Below, piece after piece: positions 1 to 8,400 of a DNA stretch of 64,000 bases (the first letter of the stretch is position 1; the number at the start of each line of letters is the position of its first letter). The notes below the pieces were generated by a model. It was not told the origin of the DNA, did no database searches, and saw only the letters and a program-made list of their open reading frames with translations. This DNA is from Pseudomonas fluorescens HK44. GTDB taxonomy: Bacteria > Pseudomonadota > Gammaproteobacteria > Pseudomonadales > Pseudomonadaceae. Both the position numbers and the translations under genes were made by a program. Location: positions 372,001-436,000 of the forward strand of contig NZ_AFOY02000019.1 in the NCBI RefSeq assembly GCF_000217955.3, written 5' to 3'.

Positions 1-347
1 CAGTGACCGAAGTTGGGGAAGGTGATGATGCACTGGCGACCGACCCGCAGCATTTCGTCGAGGATCTTGTCCGGGTAATGCACGGCTTGCAGGGCCTGGG
101 TCATCACCACGATGTCGAAACTGTTGCTGGCAAAGTTGCCCAGGCCCTTGTCCAGGTCCTGCTCGATGACGTTGATGCCCTTGGCCACGCATTCGGCGAT
201 GTTGTCCGCATCGTTTTCCAGCCCGTAGCCCGTCACTTGCTTGTTATCGCGCAGCCAAGTCAGCAGCTCGCCGTCACCGCAGCCGAGGTCGAGCACGCGG
301 CTGCCGGCGGGGATCCATTCCTGGATGATTTCCAGATCGGCTCTCAT
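1..347 (-). CDS. metW: Methionine biosynthesis protein MetW (3' part cut by window edge)
   Basis: The first 115 or so codons of a SAM-dependent methyltransferase-fold protein, read leftwards and running off the window. The glycine-rich SAM site VLDLGCGDGELL lies near residue 20, and the MetW-type VMTQALQAVHYPD stretch follows. It starts 7 nt beyond the metX stop, in the usual Pseudomonas metX-metW operon. MetW is known to be needed with MetX for homoserine acylation and methionine synthesis; the exact reaction step it supports is family knowledge, not visible here. The start is set by an ATG just after metX. Confidence 0.93.
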   Translation of the reverse strand, partial: MRADLEIIQEWIPAGSRVLDLGCGDGELLTWLRDNKQVTGYGLENDADNIAECVAKGINVIEQDLDKGLGNFASNSFDIVVMTQALQAVHYPDKILDEMLRVGRQCIITFPNFGH

Positions 348-354
348 GTCTTCC

Positions 355-1494
355 TCAAAGCGAAATTCGGTTCATGTAATTGCGAAACGCCTGCAAGTAG
401 CGCGGGATCGGAATCAGGAAGGCGTCGTGGCCTTGCGGAGCATCGATCTCCAGGTAGCAAACGTCTTTCTTGGCCGCCATCAACGCATCGACCAGTTCCC
501 GCGAGCGGGCCGGGGAGAAGCGCCAGTCGGTGGTGAAGGACATCACGCAGAACTTGGCCTTGGCACCGGCGAAGGTTTTCGCCAGGTTATCGTCGAAGTT
601 CGCTGCCGGATCGAAGTAGTCCAGCGCTTTGGTCATCAGCAGGTAGGTGTTGGCATCAAAACGCCCGGAGAACTCTTCGCCCTGATAACGCAGGTAGCTT
701 TCGACCTGGAACTCGACGCTGTGGAAGTCGTAGTTGAGCTTTTCGCTCTTCAGGCCACGGCCGAATTTCTCGCCCATGGAATCGTCCGACAGGTAGGTGA
801 TGTGCCCGACCATCCGCGCCAGCATCAGCCCGCGCTTGGGGATCACGCCCGCTTCCTGGAACGAACCGCCATGGAAATCCGGGTCGGTGAGGATCGCCTG
901 GCGCGCCACTTCGTTGAAGGCGATGTTCTGCGCCGACAGTTTCGGCGCCGAGGCAATGGCCAGGCAGTGACGGATGCGATCAGGGTAAGTGATGCTCCAC
1001 TGCATCGCCTGCATGCCGCCCAGGCTGCCGCCGATCACGGCGGCCCACTGGTTGATGCCGATCCGGTCCGCCAGACGCGCCTGGCTGTGAACCCAGTCTT
1101 CCACGGTCAGCACCGGGAAGTCGGCGCCGAACGGTTTGCCGGTGTCCGGGTTGATGCTGCTCGGGCCGGTGGAGCCGTTGCAGCCGCCGAGGTTGTTCAG
1201 GCTGACCACGAAGAACTTGTTAGTGTCGATCGGTTTGCCCGGGCCGATACAGCTGTCCCACCAACCGGGTTTGCGGTCTTCGGGACTGTGATAACCGGCA
1301 GCGTGATGGTGACCGGACAAGGCATGACAAATCAGCACGGCGTTAGTCGCCGTGGCGTTCAGCGTGCCGTAGGTTTCATAGATCAGGTCATAGGCTGGCA
1401 ATGAGCGGCCGCAGGCAAGGGCCAGGGGCTCGCTGAAGTGCGCCACTTGCGGCGTCACCAGACCAACAGAATCGGCGGGAAAGGCAGTTGGCAT
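355..1494 (-). CDS. metX: Homoserine O-acyltransferase (succinyl/acetyl) MetX
   Basis: An alpha/beta-hydrolase-fold enzyme of 379 residues that acylates homoserine at the start of methionine synthesis. Visible motifs are [13 protein letters not shown], the nucleophile elbow [12 protein letters not shown], and the C-terminal [11 protein letters not shown] with the catalytic histidine. The open frame extends 27 codons upstream, but the ATG at 1494 gives the standard family length and N-terminus [11 protein letters not shown]. metW follows immediately. Whether succinyl-CoA or acetyl-CoA is used cannot be read safely; many Pseudomonas enzymes of this type use succinyl-CoA. Confidence 0.95.
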   Translation of the reverse strand: MPTAFPADSVGLVTPQVAHFSEPLALACGRSLPAYDLIYETYGTLNATATNAVLICHALSGHHHAAGYHSPEDRKPGWWDSCIGPGKPIDTNKFFVVSLNNLGGCNGSTGPSSINPDTGKPFGADFPVLTVEDWVHSQARLADRIGINQWAAVIGGSLGGMQAMQWSITYPDRIRHCLAIASAPKLSAQNIAFNEVARQAILTDPDFHGGSFQEAGVIPKRGLMLARMVGHITYLSDDSMGEKFGRGLKSEKLNYDFHSVEFQVESYLRYQGEEFSGRFDANTYLLMTKALDYFDPAANFDDNLAKTFAGAKAKFCVMSFTTDWRFSPARSRELVDALMAAKKDVCYLEIDAPQGHDAFLIPIPRYLQAFRNYMNRISL

Positions 1495-1597
1495 CGACCC
1501 TGCTCTCGTTGAAATGAGGCGTAAGTCTAATGAGCAGGGCCCCCAGCGGCAAGCAAAGGCCGGGCCTGATTTCATTCAGTTCTACCGAGGTGCTGCC

Positions 1598-1688
1598 ATC
1601 GCGGGCAAGCCTTGCTCCTACAGCGTTTGTGTCGGTCGCGGATTTGCATACAGCCCGTGACCCGTAGGAGCAAAGCTTGCTCGCGATG
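1598..1688. repeat. REP palindrome pair (class A)
   Basis: Two inverted arms of the type GCGGGCAAGCCTTGCTCCTAC / GTAGGAGCAAAGCTTGCTCGC separated by about 45 nt. They lie between convergently oriented or independent transcription units downstream of the DUF167 gene. The same motif recurs at 14.0, 17.7, 34.6, 38.7 and 54.1 kb. Confidence 0.9.
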
Positions 1689-1701
1689 AACGATGACGCG
1701 G

Positions 1702-1998
1702 TCAGCCTGCTGGACGCAGCAACCCCGGCAACTCCGGCAGCTTCTTCGGCGAGCTGATCCGAACCCGCTTCTGCCGGTTCAGCTCACCGCTGATCAGGCT
1801 CACCTGGCTCTTGGACACGCCAAACGCCTTGGCCAGAAACGCAATCAGATAGGCATTGGCCTTGCCTTCGACCGGCGGGGCGGTCAGACGGATCTTCAGC
1901 CGATCGCCATGCAGCCCGCAGAAATCATCGCTGCGGGCCGCCGGTTGCAGGTGACAGTCGAGGATCAGATCATCCCCGTCCCAGCGAAAGTAGCTCAT
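1702..1998 (-). CDS. DUF167 (YggU) family protein
   Basis: A 98-residue protein of the small YggU/DUF167 family, with the family signature AARSDDFCGLHGDRLKIRLTAPPVEGKAN and a conserved lysine-rich end. Its biochemical role is not established. Its ATG overlaps the yggT stop codon (TGATG), so the two genes are translationally coupled at the end of a yggS-proC-yggT-yggU operon, an order common in gammaproteobacteria. Confidence 0.9.
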   Translation of the reverse strand: MSYFRWDGDDLILDCHLQPAARSDDFCGLHGDRLKIRLTAPPVEGKANAYLIAFLAKAFGVSKSQVSLISGELNRQKRVRISSPKKLPELPGLLRPAG

Positions 1999-2585
1999 CA
2001 GATGAGCCCGAGCAGTCCCTGCGGCATGAGGGCAAAGTACGCAAGGCGTGGGATCAGCCAGCTTTGCAGCAACTGGATCACGATAAACGCAAAGATTGGC
2101 GAGATATCGAGGCCACCCAGGTTCGGCACGATACGGCGGAATGGGGCGAGTACCGGTTCAGTAATCTGAGCGACCAGTTCTGCGCCCGGATTGTGGCTCC
2201 CCGGGGCGACCCAGGACAGAATCACGCTGATGATCATCGCGTAGAACAGAATATTCAAAAACAGCGAGAAGATGGCGATCAGCGCCCAAGGCACCAACAG
2301 CAGCACGTCGACCAGGAAGCCTTTGAGCAGCAGGATGACGGCTATCAGCAGCATCTGCACGATCAGCGCCAGTACCAGTGACGACATGTCCAGCCCGAAC
2401 ATGCTCGGGATTACCCGGCGCAGAGGCTTGAGCAGCGGTTGAGTGGCTTTCACGATGAACTGGCAGAGCGGGTTGTAAAAGTTCGCCCGAACCAATTGCA
2501 GGATAAAACGCAGCAGCACGATCAGCAGGTACAGGCTGCCCAAGGTTTTAATGATGAAAATGGCAGCGTCATTGAGTCCGAGCAT
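1998..2585 (-). CDS. yggT: YggT family inner membrane protein
   Basis: A 195-residue polytopic membrane protein with two YggT repeats. Each has a hydrophobic segment followed by a conserved (L/A)(K/P)PLRRVIP or APFRRIVPNLGGLDIS loop (near residues 50 and 145). Homologues have been linked to osmotic stress or cell-envelope assembly, but the function is unsettled. It lies 24 nt after proC and overlaps the downstream DUF167 gene by one base. Confidence 0.92.
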   Translation of the reverse strand: MLGLNDAAIFIIKTLGSLYLLIVLLRFILQLVRANFYNPLCQFIVKATQPLLKPLRRVIPSMFGLDMSSLVLALIVQMLLIAVILLLKGFLVDVLLLVPWALIAIFSLFLNILFYAMIISVILSWVAPGSHNPGAELVAQITEPVLAPFRRIVPNLGGLDISPIFAFIVIQLLQSWLIPRLAYFALMPQGLLGLI

Positions 2586-2609
2586 TATGGATTCCTTTGT
2601 AAGAGCTGA

Positions 2610-3428
2610 TTAGCGACCCAGTTGCTCGGCCATCTCGGCAGAGCGGTGTGCGGCAGCACCCAATGCTTTTTCGACCAGGGCTTCAAAGCCACCGGCCTGG
2701 AAAGTCTTGATCGCAGCTTCGGTGGTGCCTGCTGGCGAGGTCACGCGACGGCGCAACTCGGCGGCGTCGACGTCACTGGCGACGGCCATGTGCGCGGCGC
2801 CCAGCGCGGTTTGCAGGGTCAGCTGGGCGGCGATGTCCCGTGGCAGGCCAAGTTTCTCGCCCGCAGCAGTCATGGCTTCGATCAGCAGGAAGAAATACGC
2901 GGGGCCACTGCCTGAAACGGCGGTGACTGCGTCCAGTTGCTGTTCTTCGTTCAGCCACAGGGCGATGCCAACGGCTGACAGCAGTTCCTGGGCCTGCTGA
3001 CGCTGTTCGGCAGTCACTTGGGCCGTGGCGTACAAACCGCTGACGCCCTGACGCAGCAGCGCCGGGGTGTTGGGCATGCAACGCACGATCGGCTGAGCGC
3101 CGAGCCAGTTGTTCATGCTGGCGCAGGTGATCCCCGCGGCAATCGACACCACCAGTTGATTCGGCGCCAGGCTTGGGCGCAGTGCTTCACACACGGCTTT
3201 CATCGCCTGGGGTTTGACCGCCAGTACGACCACGTCTGCGCCTTGAATGGCGTCGGCGTTGTCGGCGAACGTTTCGATACCGTGTTCGGCAGTTACCCGT
3301 GCGCGGGTTTCAGCACCCGGGTCGCTGGCGCGGATCTGTGCAGCGTCCAGACCTTTGGCGCGCAGGCCGCCGATCAGGCTGGCGGCCATGTTTCCGGCAC
3401 CGATAAAGGCAATTCGTGTCTTGCTCAT
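2610..3428 (-). CDS. proC: Pyrroline-5-carboxylate reductase
   Basis: A 272-residue NADPH-dependent reductase catalysing the last step of proline synthesis. The N-terminal Rossmann motif is IAFIGAGNMAASLIGGL. The C-terminal family signature is seen as VSGSGPAYFFLLIEAM, followed by the QTALGAAHM and RRRVTSPAGTTEAAI helices. It is full length, in an operon with yggS (33 nt upstream) and yggT. Confidence 0.96.
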   Translation of the reverse strand: MSKTRIAFIGAGNMAASLIGGLRAKGLDAAQIRASDPGAETRARVTAEHGIETFADNADAIQGADVVVLAVKPQAMKAVCEALRPSLAPNQLVVSIAAGITCASMNNWLGAQPIVRCMPNTPALLRQGVSGLYATAQVTAEQRQQAQELLSAVGIALWLNEEQQLDAVTAVSGSGPAYFFLLIEAMTAAGEKLGLPRDIAAQLTLQTALGAAHMAVASDVDAAELRRRVTSPAGTTEAAIKTFQAGGFEALVEKALGAAAHRSAEMAEQLGR

Positions 3429-3461
3429 GTCAGGTCCTTATAGAGAGGTAAGTCAGCCACG

Positions 3462-4148
3462 TTACGGCTGACCGTAGTCGCGGGCACCAAACAGGGCCGT
3501 ACCGATACGAACCCAGGTGGCGCCCATGGCAATGGCCGACTCCAGGTCGTGGCTCATGCCCATGGAAAGTGTGTCGAGTGGCAGATTCAGGCTGGCTTGT
3601 AGCTTTTGCACGGTCGCAAAGGCCGCATCCTGAGCGGCGCGATCTTCGGTCGGCTCGGGAATTGCCATCAATCCGCGCAGTTTCAACCGTGGCAACGCAC
3701 TGATAGCGCTGGCCAGCGCCGGCAGGTCGGCCGGGGTGCAACCGGATTTGCTCGCTTCACCGCTGACATTGACCTGAATGCAGATGTTCAAGGGCGGCAG
3801 CTCGGCCGGACGCTGTTCGGACAGGCGTTGTGCGATTTTCAAGCGATCCACGGAATGCACCCAAGCGAAGTTCTCGGCGATAGCACGCGTCTTGTTCGAT
3901 TGAATGGGGCCAATGAAGTGCCAGATCAAGGGCAGGTCGGTCAACTCGAGCTGTTTGCCCAAGGCCTCCTGCAGATAGTTCTCGCCAAAGTCGTGCACAC
4001 CGGCGGCGTAGGCTTCACGCACGGCATCGCTGGGCTTGGTCTTGCTCACGGCCAGCAGGCGGACGCTGTGCTCGGCACGTTGCGCGGCTTGCTCCGCTGC
4101 GCGGATACGCGCAGCTACCTGCGCAATGTTGTCTGCTATCGTGGACAT
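3462..4148 (-). CDS. yggS: PLP homeostasis protein YggS
   Basis: A 228-residue protein with a pyridoxal phosphate-binding alanine-racemase-type barrel. The PLP lysine sits in LLAVSKTKP (about residue 36). FGENYLQEA, GLMAIPEP and MGMSHDLESAIAMGATWVRIG are family motifs. The family (YBL036C/PLPBP) buffers free PLP rather than acting as a known enzyme. First gene of the yggS-proC-yggT-DUF167 operon, divergent from pilT across a 196-nt promoter region. Confidence 0.94.
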   Translation of the reverse strand: MSTIADNIAQVAARIRAAEQAAQRAEHSVRLLAVSKTKPSDAVREAYAAGVHDFGENYLQEALGKQLELTDLPLIWHFIGPIQSNKTRAIAENFAWVHSVDRLKIAQRLSEQRPAELPPLNICIQVNVSGEASKSGCTPADLPALASAISALPRLKLRGLMAIPEPTEDRAAQDAAFATVQKLQASLNLPLDTLSMGMSHDLESAIAMGATWVRIGTALFGARDYGQP

Positions 4149-4344
4149 TCAATCCCGCCTTAAAAGTGCCTGTGCTCGATCATGCTGCGTTAAAAGTCAA
4201 CTCAGAATGCTCATTGACTAACGTCAACTCCGCTTCTTCCTCGACTTTTGCCTTGCCTGATCATCGCTCGGCGACTTTTCAGGCCGGGATACTTGCCGCC
4301 GGCAGTCTGAGGTTCGCGGCATTCTACTGGAATTGGGGAGTGCT

Positions 4345-5379
4345 ATGGATATCACTGAACTGCTGGCGTTCAGCGCCAAACAAGGGGCTTCCGACTTGCA
4401 CCTGTCGGCGGGACTGCCGCCGATGATCCGGGTGGATGGCGATGTGCGGCGGATCAACCTGCCAGCGCTGGATGACAAGCAGGTGCGCGAGTTGATCTAC
4501 GCGATCATGAACGACAAGCAGCGGGTGGAGTTCGAGCAGGCGCTGGAGACCGACTTTTCCTTCGAGGCGCCGGGTGTGGCGCGTTTTCGGGTCAATGCGT
4601 TCAATCAGTACCGCGGTCCGGGCGCGGTGTTCCGGACCATCCCCTCGAAAATCCAGAGCATGGAAGATCTGGGGATGGGGAATGTGTTTCGCCGTATTGC
4701 CGAGGTCTCGCGCGGGCTGGTGCTGGTCACCGGGCCGACAGGTTCCGGTAAGTCGACCACCCAGGCGGCGATGATCGATTACCTGAATAACCACCGGCAT
4801 CACCATATCCTCACCATCGAAGACCCCATCGAATTCCTCCATGAATCACGCAAATGCCTGATCAATCAGCGTGAAGTGCACCGCGATACGCGCAGTTTCG
4901 CTACGGCATTGCGTTCGGCATTGCGCGAGGACCCAGACGTGATCCTGGTGGGGGAGATGCGCGATCTGGAAACCATCCGCCTGGCGCTGACGGCGGCAGA
5001 GACCGGGCATCTGGTTTTCGGCACCCTGCACACCAACTCGGCGGCGAAAACCATTGACCGGGTGGTAGACGTGTTTCCAGGCGATGAGAAGTCGATGGTG
5101 CGCTCGATGCTCTCGGAGTCGTTGCAGGCGGTGATTTCCCAAACGCTGATCAAGAAAATCGGCGGTGGCCGGGTGGCGGCCCACGAAATCATGCTTGGCA
5201 CCTCGGCGATCCGTAACCTGATCCGCGAAGACAAGATTGCGCAGATGTACTCATCGATTCAGACCGGGGGTTCGTTGGGGATGCAGACGCTGGATATGAG
5301 CTTGAGGGATCTGGTGAACAAAGGCCTGATCAGTCGTGAGCATGCGCGGGAGAGGGCACGGTCACCGGATAATTTCTGA
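4345..5379 (+). CDS. pilT: Twitching motility retraction ATPase PilT
   Basis: A 344-residue hexameric ATPase that powers type IV pilus retraction. Visible motifs are ASDLHLSAGLPP at the N-terminus, Walker A GPTGSGKST near residue 135, the Asp box TIEDPIEF, Walker B VGEMRDLETIRLAL, and the His box GHLVFGTLHT. The ATG at 4345 follows GGGGAG and gives the family N-terminus MDITELLAFS. In P. aeruginosa pilU follows pilT; here no pilU is present and a terminator-like hairpin and a converging gene come next. Confidence 0.97.
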   Translation: MDITELLAFSAKQGASDLHLSAGLPPMIRVDGDVRRINLPALDDKQVRELIYAIMNDKQRVEFEQALETDFSFEAPGVARFRVNAFNQYRGPGAVFRTIPSKIQSMEDLGMGNVFRRIAEVSRGLVLVTGPTGSGKSTTQAAMIDYLNNHRHHHILTIEDPIEFLHESRKCLINQREVHRDTRSFATALRSALREDPDVILVGEMRDLETIRLALTAAETGHLVFGTLHTNSAAKTIDRVVDVFPGDEKSMVRSMLSESLQAVISQTLIKKIGGGRVAAHEIMLGTSAIRNLIREDKIAQMYSSIQTGGSLGMQTLDMSLRDLVNKGLISREHARERARSPDNF

Positions 5380-5396
5380 GGGGGGAGTGCAGGTCT

Positions 5397-5424
5397 GTGG
5401 TGAGGGGGCTTGCCCCCTCACCAC
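5397..5424. terminator. Hairpin between convergent pilT and NlpC/P60 genes
   Basis: A perfect inverted repeat, GTGGTGAGGGGG / CCCCCTCACCAC, with a short CTTG loop. It is positioned to stop transcription from both sides. It is also a compact relative of the class B REP sequence, so it may be a single REP acting as terminator. Confidence 0.6.
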
Positions 5425-5441
5425 AATGAACTTGCTTCGGA

Positions 5442-6065
5442 TCAGCGCTGAGCGAGGCGCAGGGCTTTCGATTCTTTCGTTTCAACCCGCTTGGCAACCA
5501 CGTAATGGCTTTCCCAGTACGGTTTCTTCAGGGTGTCGATGGTCACCGACTTGCCACGACGCGGTGCGTGGATGAAGCGGTCGTTGCCCAGGTAAATGGC
5601 GACGTGGTTGACCTTGCGGCTCTTGATGTTGAAGAAAATCAGGTCGCCCGGCTTCAAGTCCTTGCGATCGACTTTCTGTCCGTGACCGGCAGCCATGGCA
5701 TTCGAGGTACGTGGCAGATCAGCTGCACCCACGCCATTGAAGGCGTATTTCACCAGACCGCTGCAATCGAAGCCTTTACTTGGGCTGCTGCCGCCCCAAC
5801 GATAAGGAGTGCCAAGCACGTTTACCGCACGGCTCAGTACATTGCTGCTTTGTTTGGCCCCCATCGGCGGGACCGGTTTGCTGTCGGCCTTGCTCAGATG
5901 AGTCAGGCCTTTTACCGGGTGTTTGTTTTTGCTGGTAACGGCAGAAACATGAGATTTTGGGGTGTAACCATTAACGTTCGGAAGACGTTGCTCACGATTG
6001 GTGGCGTGGGCGGCCAGTGGCATTAATAGGCAAATGGTTAGCCATGTCTTGAAAAATGGACGCAT
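5442..6065 (-). CDS. Secreted NlpC/P60 family peptidoglycan hydrolase
   Basis: A 207-residue protein with an N-terminal signal peptide (hydrophobic segment then AHA before residue 22), a basic linker, and a C-terminal NlpC/P60 domain. The catalytic cysteine is in SKGFDCSGLVKYAF and the histidine in VNHVAIYLGNDRFIHAP. Such enzymes cut D-glutamyl-diaminopimelate peptide bonds in peptidoglycan. It is monocistronic and convergent with pilT; the upstream region is shared with the TM2-domain gene. Confidence 0.9.
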   Translation of the reverse strand: MRPFFKTWLTICLLMPLAAHATNREQRLPNVNGYTPKSHVSAVTSKNKHPVKGLTHLSKADSKPVPPMGAKQSSNVLSRAVNVLGTPYRWGGSSPSKGFDCSGLVKYAFNGVGAADLPRTSNAMAAGHGQKVDRKDLKPGDLIFFNIKSRKVNHVAIYLGNDRFIHAPRRGKSVTIDTLKKPYWESHYVVAKRVETKESKALRLAQR

Positions 6066-6316
6066 TAGGCAAGGCTCTATGTAGGTAAGCGCGCAACTTT
6101 ATAACAGCTTTTTTGTCCTTTCCGAGGCCGTTGGTCGATTCAACCCGGGGGTCAACTGCAGCAAAGAAGCGGCAAATGGACTCAATTGTCGGACAGAAGT
6201 CAGGTGTTACAAGGCTTTGACGGGAGGTGAGGTAGCATTTGCCACACGTCGGTCGCCTGTAAAAAAGTCACAAAGAATTCAAGAATATTTATCTATCGAG
6301 GCAAATGAGGGAACCC

Positions 6317-6736
6317 ATGAACACCTATCGTCAGGATGTTTCACACCAGGACACCCACAGCAAGGTGATCGGTTACCTGCTGTGGATTTTCGGTTTTACC
6401 GGCTCTCACCGCTTCTATTACGGCAAACCGGTCACCGGTACGATCTGGTTTTTCACCTTCGGGTTGCTGGGCATTGGCTGGCTGATCGACCTGTTCCTGA
6501 TCCCAGCCATGGACCGTGAAGCGGACCTGCGTTTTACCGCCGGCCCTATCGAGTACAACGTTGCCTGGATCCTGCTGACCTTCCTGGGCGTGTTCGGTCT
6601 GCACCGCATGTACCAAGGCAAGTGGCTGACGGGCCTGCTGTACCTGGTGACCGGCGGGTTGTTCTTTCTGGGGGTGCTGTATGACTTCTGGACGTTGAAT
6701 GACCAGATTTCCGTACGTAACGCGCAGAGCCGTTAA
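6317..6736 (+). CDS. TM2 domain-containing membrane protein
   Basis: A 139-residue small membrane protein with two TM2-type halves. GFTGSHRFYYGKPVTGTIW and FLGVFGLHRMYQGKWLTG carry the GxxGxHRFY-like signatures, each followed by a hydrophobic hairpin. Function unknown. The start at 6317 (MNTYRQD) was preferred over an ATG four codons upstream. Its last 61 nt are duplicated at 9777-9837, on the far side of the bacteriocin block, so this gene marks the insertion point of foreign DNA. Confidence 0.88.
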   Translation: MNTYRQDVSHQDTHSKVIGYLLWIFGFTGSHRFYYGKPVTGTIWFFTFGLLGIGWLIDLFLIPAMDREADLRFTAGPIEYNVAWILLTFLGVFGLHRMYQGKWLTGLLYLVTGGLFFLGVLYDFWTLNDQISVRNAQSR

Positions 6737-6741
6737 GCACG

Positions 6742-6802
6742 TCAAAAGATCGCAGGCTTCGCCAGCTACAGGATGCGCGTAGCTGCCGCAGGCTGCGATC
6801 TT
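6742..6802. repeat. REP-like palindrome (class D), probable terminator of the TM2 gene
   Basis: Inverted arms AAAGATCGCAGGCTTCGCCAGC and its near complement ending GCTGCCGCAGGCTGCGATCTTT flank a short loop just after the TM2 stop codon. A related sequence lies at 37.7 kb downstream of metF. The position suggests it also terminates transcription. Confidence 0.75.
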
Positions 6803-6808
6803 TCCGGC

Positions 6809-7219
6809 TTAAGCCGGATGATGTTTTTTCAATAATTGTATTTGAAGAGCAAAATAGGCCATTGCGGTGAAACTGTAAAATAGTGCAATGATGATGTGGT
6901 CGGGCATGTACCAATAATCAATGCTGCCTGCTAGAAGGAGGAAGGATATTGCTCCTGAAATAAATGAAAGTGTTTTTAGTCTAGCGCCTGCGGGGTGGCC
7001 GTTTTTCATTTTTATGCGGTGGGGTAGTTGTAGAAGGTGCATTGTTCCCAGCGTCAGGCATACAAGGATTATTGCGCCGATTGGTAGGCCTATTGAGTCT
7101 TGGTGGATAGGATAAACACCTGCTGAAAGATTGTTTATGATAGTGGCTATGCCTGCGCCAGATGTTACCAGGACAAGAAGCGGGTAGATGTAGTTTAAGT
7201 GATTTTGGTTTTTGTTCAT
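6809..7219 (-). CDS. Four-helix membrane protein, probable bacteriocin immunity protein
   Basis: A 136-residue protein with four predicted transmembrane segments (about residues 9-30, 44-65, 80-104 and 108-130) and little else. It starts 53 nt after the stop of the colicin M-like gene on the same strand. The DNA is AT-rich compared with the core genes. Small four-helix membrane proteins are known immunity partners of Pseudomonas M-type pyocins (PmiA type), so immunity to the adjacent toxin is inferred from size, topology and position. No catalytic motif is seen. The ATG at 7219 (MNKNQNHLNYI) is preferred over an upstream in-frame start. Confidence 0.65.
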   Translation of the reverse strand: MNKNQNHLNYIYPLLVLVTSGAGIATIINNLSAGVYPIHQDSIGLPIGAIILVCLTLGTMHLLQLPHRIKMKNGHPAGARLKTLSFISGAISFLLLAGSIDYWYMPDHIIIALFYSFTAMAYFALQIQLLKKHHPA

Positions 7220-7272
7220 GTTAATGGCTTCTTGAGTGCTGGAAGCAAGTGGCATAGTATGCTTGTTTTGAA

Positions 7273-8259
7273 TTAGTTGGGTTGAAAACCAGTTCCGCTT
7301 AAGTGGATTCTGTATTCGCCCGGTATTTCAATTTCATAACTTGTTCCTGAAAGTACCCTGCCTGCCGAAGTCAAGGTCTCCAGTAGTGTCGAACGGTTGC
7401 TTTCGTTGAAATCATAAATATCATTATAAGCGTTCAAAACACCGTCAAACGTCCAGGACCCGTTTGTGTGTCTCGTAAAATCCCCTTCGGCTTTTAGAGT
7501 TATTCGGCCTAAGTAAGCAGCAGTGATTGCACTGTCATGTCGCGTGTCATAGGCTACTTTTGGATCTGATAGGCGGTAGCTTCCAGCCTCTCGCGTGCTG
7601 GCTATTGTGTTAGCTAATAGCGGGATTTCATGGGCTCTTATGTTCAGGCCGATATTGTTGATGTTAACGCTGAGTTTCGAACCGTCTCCCCATAGGTAGT
7701 GCGTGAATGCCTTTACTGGTGTGAATGTTCCGCCCGAAAGCTCGGGAGTCAATTTCTTGTATATTAGGCCGTATAGGTCGGTAGACGCTGCCCTGATCAG
7801 TGCTTCTTTGTTACTCAGTTTCTGTTGTGCCGCAAAGGCGTCGGCGAGGCTGAAATTCATGAGTTTGTTTTTAAAATACGCATGAGTGATGCTCGGCGCT
7901 TTGTTTAATAGGTAGTTGTCACTCTCTGTGATTTTCCAAAGGTCTTTTATGGCGCTGAAAGCGTCGTTGTTATTGATTGCTTTGTCTAACATTGTTAATT
8001 CGTACGTGAAAGCTTTTATGCCGCTTTTCATTTCTAGCCATGCGTGAAACATATCCATTTCAGCTGGGGAAATGGCGGAGCCATCGCATAGTGGCAATGA
8101 GTAAGTCATGCCGTCACTGGTGATGATGGCCTCTCCGACTCCCTGCCAATCAGCTATTGCAAACTTGCCCCATTGGAATCCGGGGTCAACAGTAAAGCCA
8201 CCTGAATTTCCGGTAGTGCCCATGGTGACGATTGGAGGCAGTGTCAGTCCGTTTCTCAT
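7273..8259 (-). CDS. Probable colicin M-type (lipid II-degrading) bacteriocin
   Basis: A 328-residue protein without a signal peptide. The C-terminal half resembles the colicin M/pyocin M phosphodiesterase domain: LSVNINNIGLNI, YDTRHDSAITAAYLGRITL, GSWTFDGVLNAYNDIYDFN, and a closing IEIPGEYRIHLSG strand. D280, Y282 and D283 match the catalytic D-x-Y-D of colicin M, which cleaves lipid II in the periplasm. The His-Arg pair expected shortly after appears as Asn288-Arg289, one residue closer. The N-terminal 150 residues, which would carry receptor and import functions, are not recognised. GGAG lies 8 nt before the ATG. A probable immunity gene follows and an IS5 copy lies 141 nt upstream. It is AT-rich and likely acquired. 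Confidence 0.72.
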   Translation of the reverse strand: MRNGLTLPPIVTMGTTGNSGGFTVDPGFQWGKFAIADWQGVGEAIITSDGMTYSLPLCDGSAISPAEMDMFHAWLEMKSGIKAFTYELTMLDKAINNNDAFSAIKDLWKITESDNYLLNKAPSITHAYFKNKLMNFSLADAFAAQQKLSNKEALIRAASTDLYGLIYKKLTPELSGGTFTPVKAFTHYLWGDGSKLSVNINNIGLNIRAHEIPLLANTIASTREAGSYRLSDPKVAYDTRHDSAITAAYLGRITLKAEGDFTRHTNGSWTFDGVLNAYNDIYDFNESNRSTLLETLTSAGRVLSGTSYEIEIPGEYRIHLSGTGFQPN

Positions 8260-8400
8260 GTGTTACTCCATTTTATAGTCTCTGCTTTCAGGGCAGTATT
8301 TAGTTGGCTTTCCTTTTGCTGGTTTAATACTAACTGATGAGTTGTAAATCTGCGTCTAATAACCTTGTGGGTTGTTTCTGCTTGTGATGAAGCCCGCTTC

